DNA from: Crotalaria pallida
Lineage: Eukaryota; Streptophyta; Magnoliopsida; Fabales; Fabaceae
Assembly (NCBI GenBank): GCA_037953625.1
Contig: CM075651.1
Span: forward strand, 153,342,001-153,406,000
Direction of reading: 5' to 3'
DNA: 64,000 nt
Shown: positions 49,391 through 59,844 of the stretch, piece after piece
How the letters are laid out: each line of letters starts with the position of its first letter
How positions within the stretch are numbered: the first letter of the stretch is position 1
Notes under the pieces: generated by a model
Database searches by the model: none
Seen by the model: only the letters and a program-made list of their open reading frames with translations
What the model was told of the DNA's origin: nothing
Program-made: the position numbers and the translations under genes

Positions 49391-50260
49391 TTATTGCGAA
49401 TTTTTTTTATGAAATTAATAAATAATTATAAGGTTATTGTGAAAAATTGTTTAATTAACTTTTCTAATAAAAATAATTAATTAAAATTAGAATAAAATTA
49501 AAATTAATGACAAAAAAAAAATTGTTTCGCAAAAATATGTTTAAGACAAAATTTGGTATTTTGAAAAATTGTTTAAAAACATATAGTAAATATATTTAAT
49601 TCGTCCTTAAGTCACAACAGAGCCTTTGACTGGGAGGCTACCCATTACGGTCAATTTTGCTAATTTATTTAGCAAAGGCAAGCGTTGGTCAATGGGTCAA
49701 TTGTGCGGTTAACTAGGCAGTGTAGTAACGTGGTGATTGTGTCACTGCCAATGACGCGACACGTGGCATCAGCCCAGATGACGCAATTCACCATGTGCGG
49801 ACACATGGTAGGATGCGTCATCAACTTTTTTTTTTAATTTTTTTTTTTGCAATTATAAACTGCCATGTGGCACTGTGACACTAAGAAAAAAAAATTTGGT
49901 TGTCTTTGACTGCCCCATTTTTGTAAATAGTTTCGTTGATTACACTATATTTTGTAAATAGTTTAAAAACTACCCCTTTTTCGTAAATTGTTTGTAAAAC
50001 TACTATACTTAAGTAAAAAAAGCCTCTTAATTAGGTTTGTATGGTTTCATTTTTTTTTAATAAGAATTGTAAGATTTCAAATTTAATTGGGAGCAATTGC
50101 TTACTTCCCTCAGATTTGTTAGGTGCGTTGTAGTTCTTAGCTACTTTAGTAGCATGCATGTATTTTCCTGTCTTCTCTGGAGTTGAAATTGAACAGATAA
50201 TTGAGGAAAGGGTGTGATGTATGTAAAAACAAATTCACATACTTTAACAAAAAAAAAAAA
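49391..50260. other. Intergenic, nothing recognised
   Basis: Contains a GC-richer 200 bp (49620-49820) without recognisable repeat ends or coding frame. Confidence 0.45.
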
Positions 50261-50261
50261 A

Positions 50262-50430
50262 TGGGTAATGCACAGACAGTGTAAAACTTTTTACACCATC
50301 AATGCATCATTCATCATTCACCCGTTTGTGGTTGTTGACTTTTAAATTAAAGTAACCCAAATGAATGGTGAAGGATGATTGATGGTGTAAAAAACTTTAC
50401 ACCGTCAAAACATACCCATTAATCTAAAAA
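50262..50430. mobile_element. MITE with GGTGTAAA ends
   Basis: Begins GGGTAATGCACAGACAGTGT and closes with the complement-like ACACCGTCAAAACATACCC. Short palindromes GTGTAAAACTTTTTACAC and GGTGTAAAAAACTTTACACC lie near each end. Same family as 46219. Confidence 0.65.
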
Positions 50431-50913
50431 AACTAATTCATACACGAGACAAAGATTGATTTTCTTACAGCATACTTAGAAAAAATCAAACATACACCAA
50501 CTATTTCCTTAACTGGTGAACATTTTGGCAAGAATGGAAATAGGCAGAAAGATATGCCTGTCCTTTGTAGGGGAAAAAAACATGGGAAAAGTAAGTTTGG
50601 GTATTAAAAAAGTTTAAATATTAAATTGGTCTAGTAAATATTGATATTTTTGAAGAAATGCAAAACCAAAAGAAATGCAAAAGTAGGATCAAAACCTTGG
50701 AACAATACAAAAATGAGAACCAAAATAAAAAATACATTTGCATTATTGTAAATCATAATTAACGATGAAAACCTAAATCAAAATGGAATGAAAAAAAACA
50801 AAGACAAAGAATAGTAAATAAATACTAATGTAGGAATCAATTTAAAAAAAAAGACAATATTTATCGAGATCAATTTGGTATTTAATAAAAAAAAAATAAC
50901 GCAATCAAAATGT

Positions 50914-50944
50914 TGGGCCGGATATAGAAATAGAACCAGGCCCA
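50914..50944 (+). promoter_or_regulatory. Paired GGCCCA/TGGGCC (site II-like) elements
   Basis: TGGGCC at 50914-50919 and GGCCCA at 50939-50944 lie just upstream of the presumed FKBP20-1 leader. Such site II motifs are frequent in promoters of plant housekeeping genes. Position and pairing suggest a core promoter; there is no expression evidence. Confidence 0.5.
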
Positions 50945-50978
50945 AGTAATTACATGTGATAGCCATGTTGCGATGGAT

Positions 50979-50999
50979 CACGCGCTAATGGTGCGCGTG
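50979..50999 (+). other. Stem-loop CACGCGC/GCGCGTG near FKBP20-1 leader
   Basis: A perfect 7-bp GC stem with a 7-nt loop (TAATGGT). It is followed by GAGG-TATCGATC-CCTC, giving a vaguely tRNA-like pair of hairpins. The outer arms do not pair like an acceptor stem, so I do not call a tRNA. Confidence 0.4.
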
Positions 51000-51933
51000 G
51001 AGGTATCGATCCCTCATTGGCATTTGTTACGAAAACCTTTTGCCAATCGGAGAAAAGCTTCATCGGACGCTTATGGCAGCCCAAGTTATCCGAAACTCTT
51101 CGCTTTCTTCTCTGCTCTTCTCTATCGACCCAATTACCCGTTTCAATCCAGAGGCTTCTTCACCCTTCTCCTGAATCAAGGTTTTACTTTCTTACTTACT
51201 CTCTCGTTATTGTTTTCGCCCTATATTTCAATTCCCTTATTTTTTTGCTTCCCCATTTTGATTTTGCTTATAACCCTTTTGCCCTAACATCTCTTATATG
51301 CTATCCATGTTTTCAAAATTTAATCTTTTTATTTGTATGATTGTGTTGCACACTTGCGCCAAATAAATAAATAAATAAATAAGTAACAAAGAATAGGGTT
51401 TATTGGTTTAATTTTATGAAATGGAATTATTAGACATAGTGTGGCTGGGGTGAATATGTTTGATTTTAATTTATTTGTGCTAAAATGCAACGAACCCCTT
51501 CAATTATATAGGTTCTTTTTATGAAATAAAATTAAAAAAAAAATCAAATGTGGTTTAAAATTAATAAACTCAACTCACTTAATTTAACAAAACGAGTGAA
51601 GTAGTGTAAATTAGTAAATTTGAACTATGGATTCGGTATGCATGGTTTGTGAGTTTAAGAAATCAGCTTCTTGAGTTTTGAACCGTAAGGGTTTACAAAA
51701 ATGACATATAGTTGAAGATGGTTGTTGCATTTTAGCCATTTATTTGTGATAATTTGTTCTATCTGGTGTTGTCAAGTTCCCTTTGTATGCTTGAATTTTT
51801 GTTTTCTCCCTATGCCCTTTCTTAAGGGACAACCGCTTTCCGATATAAAATGACCCTGGTGAGGGCCAAGGCGATCCTCAACTTATTCGTGGTTAATGTT
51901 AATTTTTATCAGCTTGTTAGCAGCGTGCAGACC

Positions 51934-53631
51934 ATGTCTGATACAATTGATTTGACTGGTGATGGAGGAGTCATCAAGACCATTGTGAGAAAAAGCAAGC
52001 CTGATGCTGTGGCTCCAACAGATGATTTTCCTCTTGTTGATGGTAATGCTTTTGCCAGTAATTTTAATATTACGCATAATTATAGTGATAAATAGACTTG
52101 GTTATCTTTTAGTTTGGATGTAATATTTCAGACTTTCAGTACCTCTAGGTACATACATTGTTGCATTTGGTAAAATTATTGTTGTAATTTAAGTGCTCTA
52201 GCAGTCATTCCAATCATAAATTCTCTTAAATTCTTTTGTAGTAAAAAACAAATGATATCCCATACCCTGTTATCTTGTCTTCTATCTGTTAGCATAGCAT
52301 GTCAGCAGGTGTCATGTGATATACAATTTCTGGGCTAAAATATATGTGAACTATTTGACACTTGCGATTAAAATAGTTGGCTTTTAATATGAATTGCCTC
52401 TTATTTACTTAATACTATATAATTATACAAGGATCAGTGTTTCAATGGCCACTCTATTCCAGGAGTGATAAAACACATGTCTGGTTGGGATTATGGTCAA
52501 GTTGGCGTAGGATAGCAAAGAAATTAAATTTTTAGCAAGCTAGGGTCAGACACTATATATTAAATGAATTTAAGCTTAATATGGGGTTTTGGGAGTGGAT
52601 TGGAGAGAAATCTCAAAAAAAAAAAAAGTATATGGATTATTGACTTAATAATTTGTCTATCTCTCACAGTGCATTATGAAGGCACACTTGCTGATACCGG
52701 AGAAGTATTTGACACTACACATGAAGATAACACCATCTTCTCGTTTGAGGTTGGAAAGGGCAGTGTTATCAAGGCTTGGGACATTGCAGTGAAAACCATG
52801 AAGGTGAAACATAGCATTTTTTACGTGTAGTAATTTTTTAAATTAAGGATTTCATCTCATGTATTTTTTGCTGGTTTTAACAGGTCGGAGAAATTGCGAA
52901 AATTACATGCAAGCCAGAATATGCATATGGTAGTGCTGGATCTCCACCAGATATTCCCCCAGAGTACTTATCTCATTTCATGCTTAAACATTTTGTTCAG
53001 AAAATTACTTTGTTAAATAAAATAATTAAAAATGAATCTTCTAACTAGAAAATGGAAGCGTGACGAGAAACCATTTAAAAATAATATCTTACTCTAAGGA
53101 GTTCATTAGTAACTAGTTAGTATGAACATATAGCAACATTGAATTGACATAGTAGAAATGTTGTAATCTTAAATATTGGGTCAAGCCATGCCGTAATTTC
53201 TTAAAACATGGTTTTTGTCAGGAGAAATTGCATCTACCTATGAGTGCAAATTCATAATTTGTTTATTTCCTTGCAGTGCGACGCTTATTTTTGAAGTTGA
53301 GCTAGTTGCCTGTAAGCCACGGAAGGGCTCCAGTCTTGTAAGTGTTTCGGAAGAGAGGGCTAGGCTAGAGTAAGTGGCACACCTTATGTTAACCATTTCG
53401 GAAGTTAGTGTAAATTTTAATTTTTGATTACTTGGGATGTGAAAGCAATGTGACTGTGTGTTGTGAATTGAAATTTTTTTTAATAGTGAGCTGAAGAAGC
53501 AGAGAGAGATGGCTGCTGCTGCCAAAGAGGAGGAGAAGAAGAAGAGAGAAGAAGCAAAAGCAGCCGCCGCCGCTCGTGTGCAAGCCAAGTTAGAAGCCAA
53601 GAAAGGAAAGGGTAAAGGTAAAGGAAAGTAG
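51934..53631 (+). CDS. FKBP20-1: FKBP20-1-type peptidyl-prolyl cis-trans isomerase
   Basis: A single-domain FK506-binding immunophilin of 186 aa, close to Arabidopsis FKBP20-1 (from memory about 190 aa). Coding exons: 51934-52042, 52670-52803, 52884-52963, 53277-53369 and 53487-53631, all with GT-AG introns in frame. The PPIase domain (about residues 30-120) has VHYEG, the FDTT strand, VGKGSVIKAWD with the binding-pocket Val-Ile and Trp, PEYAYG, and IFEVEL. The pocket His of FKBP12 falls in the SPPD loop and is absent. The tail is a highly charged Lys/Glu/Ala helix (ELKKQREMAAAAKEEEKKK) ending in Lys-Gly repeats. The start follows acceptor sites at 51912-51930. A probable untranslated exon ends at 51180 before GT, giving a leader intron of about 730 bp. 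Family members act in protein folding and development. Assignment is very secure. Confidence 0.95.
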
Positions 53632-53672
53632 ATACTCATCAAATATCATACATAAACCTGATGTATGGAGAT

Positions 53673-53678
53673 AATAAA
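53673..53678 (+). terminator. AATAAA polyadenylation signal of FKBP20-1
   Basis: AATAAA stands 42 nt after the stop codon in AT-rich sequence, a plausible near-upstream element. Confidence 0.55.
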
Positions 53679-53689
53679 ATAGTTGTGTC

Positions 53690-54420
53690 AAGTACCTCTC
53701 TTCCCCATCCTAAACAATATGATTATACAATGTTTGGTACCTTGCAATAGAATTAGCGGGCATCAACGATCATCAAACATTGTTTTTTTATTACAAATTT
53801 GCTATATTTTTCTTAGGGGCCCTTTATCTGCTTCAGTGGTTACTGTTAAATGTTAATTATCAAGGCAGTCATGTTAGCGCGAGTGTGGTTGTTATTATGG
53901 CTATTCACTAGACTAGTATACCGTCTAGCTGAAAACTGCAATTTAATAAAGTGTTTGGACTTGTTGATTTTACTTCTCCTTGCTAGTTGCTACATGGTAC
54001 TAGATGATGCTAAGTTGCAGAGTTGATCATTTGCACATTTAATTTTGTGAATATATGTGACGTATGAATGAGTTACTGCCTGAGTTATTAGAAGGAAAAT
54101 AAAAAGTGGAAGAAAATTTATTAGACGAAGAAGTGATTTAGACAAAATTTCCTACTAGATTGTTTCAATTTGTATGTAAAGTAAAAATAATTGGAATAAG
54201 AATGATCAAGTTCCTTTTTCGTTAGCAAATTTGATAAATTATGGCTGAATGTGTATGCCATTGGTATCGTTGCTGTTTTTTTTGGTGAACCTTTTATGGT
54301 ATCGTTGCTGTTTTATTAACGAACATCTTGTTCTTTACTCGTATTAGATTATCGTTGAGTTTCTTCTTGGAACTATCCGGTTGATTTTTGAAAATTGAAA
54401 TGATATAAATGAATATATAG
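53690..54420. other. FKBP20-1 3' flank, no feature
   Basis: AT-rich sequence without gene or bounded repeat. Confidence 0.5.
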
Positions 54421-54424
54421 AGTA

Positions 54425-54656
54425 CTCCCTCCGTCCCATTATTTTGGTAAAAAAAATGTAGTTGTTTTTGTCTTTAATCAAAGTAAAAATAATTAATGAA
54501 AAATCTTAAAAATTGTAAAAATAATATGGAAATTTGTGTGACAGAAATCTGTAATTAATATATGAATCATGCATTTTATTTTATTTTATTTGTGATATGG
54601 ATATTCTCTTATTTTTGTTTACTGCCTTGACTACCAAGATAATAGAACGGATAGAG
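54425..54656. mobile_element. Stowaway-type MITE
   Basis: Left end CTCCCTCCGTCCCATTATTT after TA, right end AATAGAACGGATAGAG before TA. A short 232-bp copy, not clearly in families 1-5. Confidence 0.8.
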
Positions 54657-54664
54657 TATTTCTT

Positions 54665-55125
54665 ATGAATCCACAAGTTTCTGAAGTTTGTGGTACTTTT
54701 TTCAAATACACTTATTCTTATCTTTTCAACGTCTGATTCCCCAAATTTACTTCTGAGTTTGTCATATACCCTTGCTACTAATTTTGACCAATTTTGCTGA
54801 CATGTAACATCGAAATCCTGGTCAGACGCAGAAGGTTAGACACGTGATGCCCCATGGACGAAAATCCTTTTTTACTTTAAATAAAAAAACTAAACTTAAT
54901 ATTTTTATATTTTTAGTTAAAAAAAAAAGATTGGAAAGAGGGGTCGTCTTCGGTCATGTGAAATCACGCGGTACCACATGACCAACCTCCTGCGTCTGAA
55001 TAGGATTGCGATGTTACATGTCAGCAAAATTGGTCAGAATTAATAGTAGGGGTATATGACAAGCCCAGAAGTAATTTTGAGGAGTCAGACATTGAAAAAA
55101 TAAGAATAGGGTATCATATTTAAGC
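54665..55125. mobile_element. Mutator-like foldback MITE (family M, copy 2)
   Basis: Shares most of its length with 38608-39110: TTTGTCATATACCC, AATTTTGCTGACATGTAACA, ATCCTGGTCAGACGCA, ATTTTTATATTTTTAGTTAA and CACATGACCAACCTCC. The two arms pair as in copy 1. The termini are worn, so the ends are approximate. Confidence 0.78.
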
Positions 55126-55418
55126 CAACACAAAAAATGATTGAATATAGCCACTTAAGTTAACCCAAACAAGCGTACATGCCTATGATCGATCATAGAC
55201 ATACATAAAGAAAAAAGGGTTACTGGGATATTATAGAAAACAAGTACTAATCGAGAATGGGGATGGAACTAAATTACAAACATGTAGAATTTAATGCATG
55301 CCTCGTGTATTTTCTTCTTCATTATCTGTACCCAAGTAATGCTAACTCATGATCAGCCACGTTCCCAAAAAAAAAAAAATCCTATCAGGCATATACAGCA
55401 CATCATAATAATAAAAAA

Positions 55419-55760
55419 CTCTCTCCGTTTCATTGAGTTTGACCTTTTAGACCTGGACACAGATTAAGAAAGTGTTGATTATTGTAAGTATTATGTATGG
55501 TTTGTCCAAAATGCCCATATTTAATCCTTTTTGAAAATTGTAGCAGTATTTAATTTTTATTAGTAGGTGTGTCCATTAATTAATGTATAGTGGTTTAAAA
55601 ATAAGAGAGATGATAAAAATATAATTAATGAAGAGTGAATAAAATGATTGAATGAGGTTAAAATTGAAAAAAAAATGTTTATGTATTGAAAATGTAAAAG
55701 GCCAAACATTGTGAAATAGAAAAAAAAGCCTGAAAGGTCAAACTCAATGAAACGGAGGGA
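55419..55760. mobile_element. Stowaway-type MITE (family 4)
   Basis: Left end CTCTCTCCGTTTCATTGAGT and right end ACTCAATGAAACGGAGGGA are complementary. The interior matches 41645-41992. Confidence 0.85.
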
Positions 55761-55764
55761 ATAT

Positions 55765-57150
55765 CACGTTAAAACGTAACCAGCAGAGTAATCTAATAAT
55801 TAAAGCAAATATAGGAGCAAAATAATGTCTCCGCAATTTTTGACGTGGAAAAAACACTCGAATTAAGTAAAACAAGTAAACAACCAACGAGACCTAGTCC
55901 AAAATTTTTTTACTATAAAATATGTTTTTTATCGGCAAAAAAATTTTATTAAAAAAGTTGAGTAAAAGCTATACTCAAAACAGAAACAATACATTGTTTT
56001 TGTTCAACACCTACACCCTGCTCTACAATAATTTGACATGCAGATTACATTTTATAGTTCATATGAATAGTGTGTCTCCCCTCATAATAATAATGTTGTC
56101 GTGATACAATAAAATAGATCACCAAAGCACAAATTAACTATATGGTATGCAACATCACTTGTCCAACAATCTAAAACAGTTATGCTGATTTAAGCACCAA
56201 TCCCCATACGAATAGCAAGTACCTTGAATCTTCTCTTTCAAAATGAGTCAATACTTTATACTCATGCTCTTGATAATTTCTTCAGCATTTATGTTTTCTC
56301 CTTCAAAAATACACACTATAAAATAATATAATATGTACAAAAAGAGTCTTCCTAGAAAACACTATGATTAAAAACAACACAATAAAATTCACATTGGATA
56401 ACTAACACATCTAAAAGAGAAGATAAACATTAAACAAAATATATCCAAGTAAAATTTGATGCTAGGAAACATACTAGTTTTTAAGACAAAACGAAACAAG
56501 TTTGCGTGTGCGATCTTCTACAACCATGTGCTAGCCAAAATATTTTGCGTTGTGTCACTCTTGAGTTGTTTATCTTTGTTCATTAAGAAAACAGTAATGA
56601 CGTGAGGTAGGGCAAGACAAAGGACACCGTTAATCTTTTCAAATTCTCTCATTGAATCTATATTTTCGTTGAAGCATGCAGTGTTCTTGATTATGTTCGT
56701 TGAAGTGATCAAGTCAAATTGGAGTCGAGCAGCTTCTCTTTGTCTTCTTTCATGGACGCACCAGCGTCCACTCAGGAGACGGATCATGATTACTATGATT
56801 ACTTCAAGAAAGACGTAGAAGACTTAGAAATGCATGGATGCTCTCCAAACCCATAACCTAAGGTTAACTGAAACGGTTAACAATCTCTTATTTTTTATAG
56901 ATCCTTTCTTTTTCTTTTGACTGAATCTTTATCATGATCTAGACTTCTTCTTGTATATGCTAACGAAAGTAAGTACACAGAAATTACCATGCGTGTATGA
57001 TATAGAAGGATATGGAAACCACTCATACCAATCCATTAATGAATTAGTGAACCCAAAAATTTTAAAAAAAATAGCTTTTTTATATTTTGGGCTTGCGTGT
57101 GGTTCATTAGGCCCATAAACCCCGATTTATTCAATATTAATAAATTATCA
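55765..57150. other. Intergenic; unassigned 89-codon minus frame
   Basis: A minus-strand frame at 56518-56787 has mixed, gene-like composition but no recognised domain. It may be a gene remnant. Nothing else is supported. Confidence 0.35.
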
Positions 57151-57158
57151 ATTGCAAC

Positions 57159-57934
57159 TAGGGGTGTTCGAAATCGAACCGATCCATTGGATAATCGAAA
57201 AACCGAACCGAAAAACCGAAATAAAAAAAACCGAAAAAATAAATAAATCTGGATGACCTAATGCCAAAACCGATCGGTTCGATTCAGTTTTCGGTTCATA
57301 GTTCCCGAATCAGACCGAACCGGTGTTTATTGTTCTATGGTTGTTTTCCACGTTTGGGCCATGGGTGATGAGCCCATCAGACATGAGACATACTCTTCAC
57401 TCCCTTACCTCCCCTTCAAAAAAAAAAAAGTACTGACACTCATATTATTTACTCAACTAAAAAACCCTAATTTCTCCCCGTTCTCCCTCCCAAGCCGTCG
57501 CTCCCTTCTCCCTTCCTTGGAGGCATGGAGCCCTTCTCTCTCATCTCCACTCTTGATCGGCGGATGGAGTATGATACATACATAAAGTACAAAAAAATAA
57601 TACTCCTTGATCGACGGATGAGCCACGATGGAGTCACGACTTCCGCCGAACCCAACTCCATCCAAGCCAGCGCTGCCGAACCGAGCTTCGATCGTCCCAG
57701 CAGCGAACCACCACAAAGCCGCGAACCGCCACGGAGCCGCGAACAGCCACAAAGCTTCGAACTGCCACAAAGCCGCGAACCGCCATGGTGTCAGCCGAAA
57801 TCGAATATTTTTTTTTGGATCGGATTGGATCAGATGTCTTAAGCTAAGTTAACCGAACCGATATTAATTTTTACCTTCGGATCAGATGGCTTTTTCCACA
57901 ATAATCGAACCGAACGGATCCATGAACACCCCTA
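57159..57934. mobile_element. hAT element carrying a gene-like fragment
   Basis: A 776-bp element with perfect 11-bp terminal repeats TAGGGGTGTTC/GAACACCCCTA and an exact 8-bp duplication ATTGCAAC (57151-57158 and 57935-57942). AACCGA/CGAACCG hexamers repeat near both ends. There is no transposase. The interior (about 57340-57800) is far more GC-rich than the flanks. It contains a leader-like CT-rich segment (AAAACCCTAATTTCTCCCC) and an 18-bp coding-like repeat, consistent with a captured host gene fragment. Confidence 0.88.
57690..57790 (+). repeat. 18-bp tandem repeat in hAT interior
   Basis: About five units of CGCGAACCGCCACAAAGC with point differences. One frame reads as a six-residue repeat of the type S-R-E-P-P-Q. 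The plus frames over it start in the element and end at its subterminal repeats, so no functional protein is claimed. Confidence 0.75.
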
Positions 57935-58027
57935 ATTGCAACTAATAAAGGTTGCATGCTTTAGAAAAAGGGAATTAATTTTTTGACATCTCTTGTTAAT
58001 TAATTGACACCCCTTTACTAGTGAAAA

Positions 58028-58215
58028 TGAGTGTTGCTAACAAGTGTCAAAGAGCACTTGTTAATGTTACTACATATTGAAAAAAAATCATAAGTTCACA
58101 TTCACCACTCTCTCAAAAACATAAAAAATCACACTTTTCAATAACTTTTATCTATATTTGCTTCCTTAACAAGTGCAGGATAAATGCTCTGCACTTGTTA
58201 ACATTTTCCAAATCA
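58028..58215. mobile_element. Short MITE nested in Mutator-like element
   Basis: Reverse-orientation relative of 2315-2465. ACAAGTG-type ends are duplicated here (CTTAACAAGTGCAGG and CACTTGTTAACATT). Confidence 0.6.
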
Positions 58216-58249
58216 AAAATGCCTAAAATCCAAAAATGTCCTTGCCTTC

Positions 58250-58565
58250 TCACATACGCTTAGGGTTCAGCTTACCCATTACGTTGACCCCTCAGCTTAC
58301 GTTAAAATTAACACATACGCTTAGGGGTCAGCCGTCAGCCTACTCAATACGCTGACCCCTCAGCTTATGTTAAAATTAACACATACGCTTAGGGGTCAAC
58401 TTACAAAATTTAAAAACAATAATTTTGCCCAGTATGTTAACACCTCGGCTTACGTTAAAATTAACACATACGCTTAGGGGTTAACTTAAAAAATATAAAA
58501 AAATAATTTCGTCCCCCTCAGTCTACGTTAAAATTAACATACGCTTAGGGTCAGCTTACAAAATT
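58250..58565. repeat. Palindromic minisatellite, 4-5 units
   Basis: Units of about 75-95 bp share CAGCTTACGTTAAAATTAAC followed by ACATACGCTTAGGGGTCAGC. The 5' half of each core (GCTGACCCCTCAGCTTATGT) is an imperfect complement of the 3' half, so each unit can form its own hairpin. Five TTAAAATTAAC or variant cores are visible. Confidence 0.85.
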
Positions 58566-59058
58566 GTGGTTTAGAAAGGAAGAGAAGGGTTTAGAAATAA
58601 TTGGGTTAGTTTAGGAATTTCAGTTTTTTAAAGGGTATTTTTGGTTTTTCATGTGTGTAAGTGTCAACTAATCAAAGAGGGTGTCAAAAAACTAATTCCC
58701 TTAAAAAAAAAAAAAAAAAGGGTAACACTACAGCAGCAAATGCAGCAAATGTGAAATTTAGCACCACAACCAACCATGGAAATGAGGACCCCCTGAAAAC
58801 TTCAAACACAATTGACTATCTTATCAGGCTGTACAAAGTGGCCCAAGAAACTTGGAAATTTCAATGACACACAACTTTTACTCTAATGTTACTGCACCAT
58901 ACTCTGTTATACCTCATATCATATCCCGGTGTTAAGGTAGTTACATAGCTATTAGCAACTAGTCATCACAACTCATAAGTCATTTGTCATTTGTTTTGTC
59001 ACAGTGGTGAGTTACATCTCACCATGACGCGACCATTACAAAAATTCAGAAAAGGTAA

Positions 59059-59791
59059 TCAGACCATATCCGCAATTTCATTATGTCCACCTTCATGCCA
59101 TCCGGTCCCTGCTCTGAATTTACAAACGGGGCATGTTCCTTGTTGCCTCAGCCAGGGATCAATGCAATTAGCATGAAACTTCGAAAGACAAAAACAAGAT
59201 CTCAATGTCACAGATTAGATAAATAAATGATATAATATTGCTAAAGTTTAGCATTATATAATTTCCTTAAAATAAGAGTAAAATAACATTCACGACAAAA
59301 TTGGTCACCAAATACATACAAATGCATACACCCATGGACTGCGGTCGGGTACCCAACAGCGTTGGAGTATATATACTGTGTACCCAGTACCTAGATGCAT
59401 ATGACACGGCTAAAAATGGAGAACCCATAAGTTTAGTTTAAAAAACTAGTTTTCCCGCCGTGAGTTTCACAGTATTTTATTTTACTATTCATTAGTGTTT
59501 TGCAGTTTTGTTGTATTCATAATTGAAGATTTGAGGTATTTTGGAAGAAGAGAGAATGAGAAGAAAATAAGATTTTTTTTCTGTTAGGTTGAAGAGAGAA
59601 AATGAGAGAGAGATAATTTGGTGGGACTTAAAAAAAATATTTTCTCTCCTAACTGGGCAAGAGAATGGGGAGAAAACATAATGGAGCCATACAACACTCA
59701 ACAATAGCAAAAATACAATAATACCCTCGAGTGCAAACTAATATAAATTTCTTTGATTTCTCTCTCTGTCTGTAGTTCTTCTTCCTTTTTT

Positions 59792-59844
<53 letters not shown>

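Larger units (their letters stand above)
57970..58700. mobile_element. Mutator-like MITE with nested MITE and minisatellite
   Basis: Terminal repeats GGGAATTAATTTTTTGACA and TGTCAAAAAACTAATTCCC. The 9-bp flanks TTAGAAAAA and TTAAAAAAA differ at one position. It contains the short MITE at 58028-58215 and the palindromic minisatellite at 58250-58565. No coding sequence. Confidence 0.75.

Noticed and set aside
51850..52095. 81-codon frame starting MTLVRAKAIL upstream of FKBP20-1
   Set aside because: The first part is intron sequence and the last part reads into intron 1. The conserved protein starts at 51934 after an acceptor site.
53238..53642. 134-codon minus-strand frame with Ala/Ser runs
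   Set aside because: It is antisense to FKBP20-1 exons 4 and 5 (the Lys/Glu/Ala tail) and crosses an intron.
57337..57852. Several frames inside the 57159 hAT element
   Set aside because: Each is bounded by element sequence. A captured fragment is likely, but no intact gene is supported.
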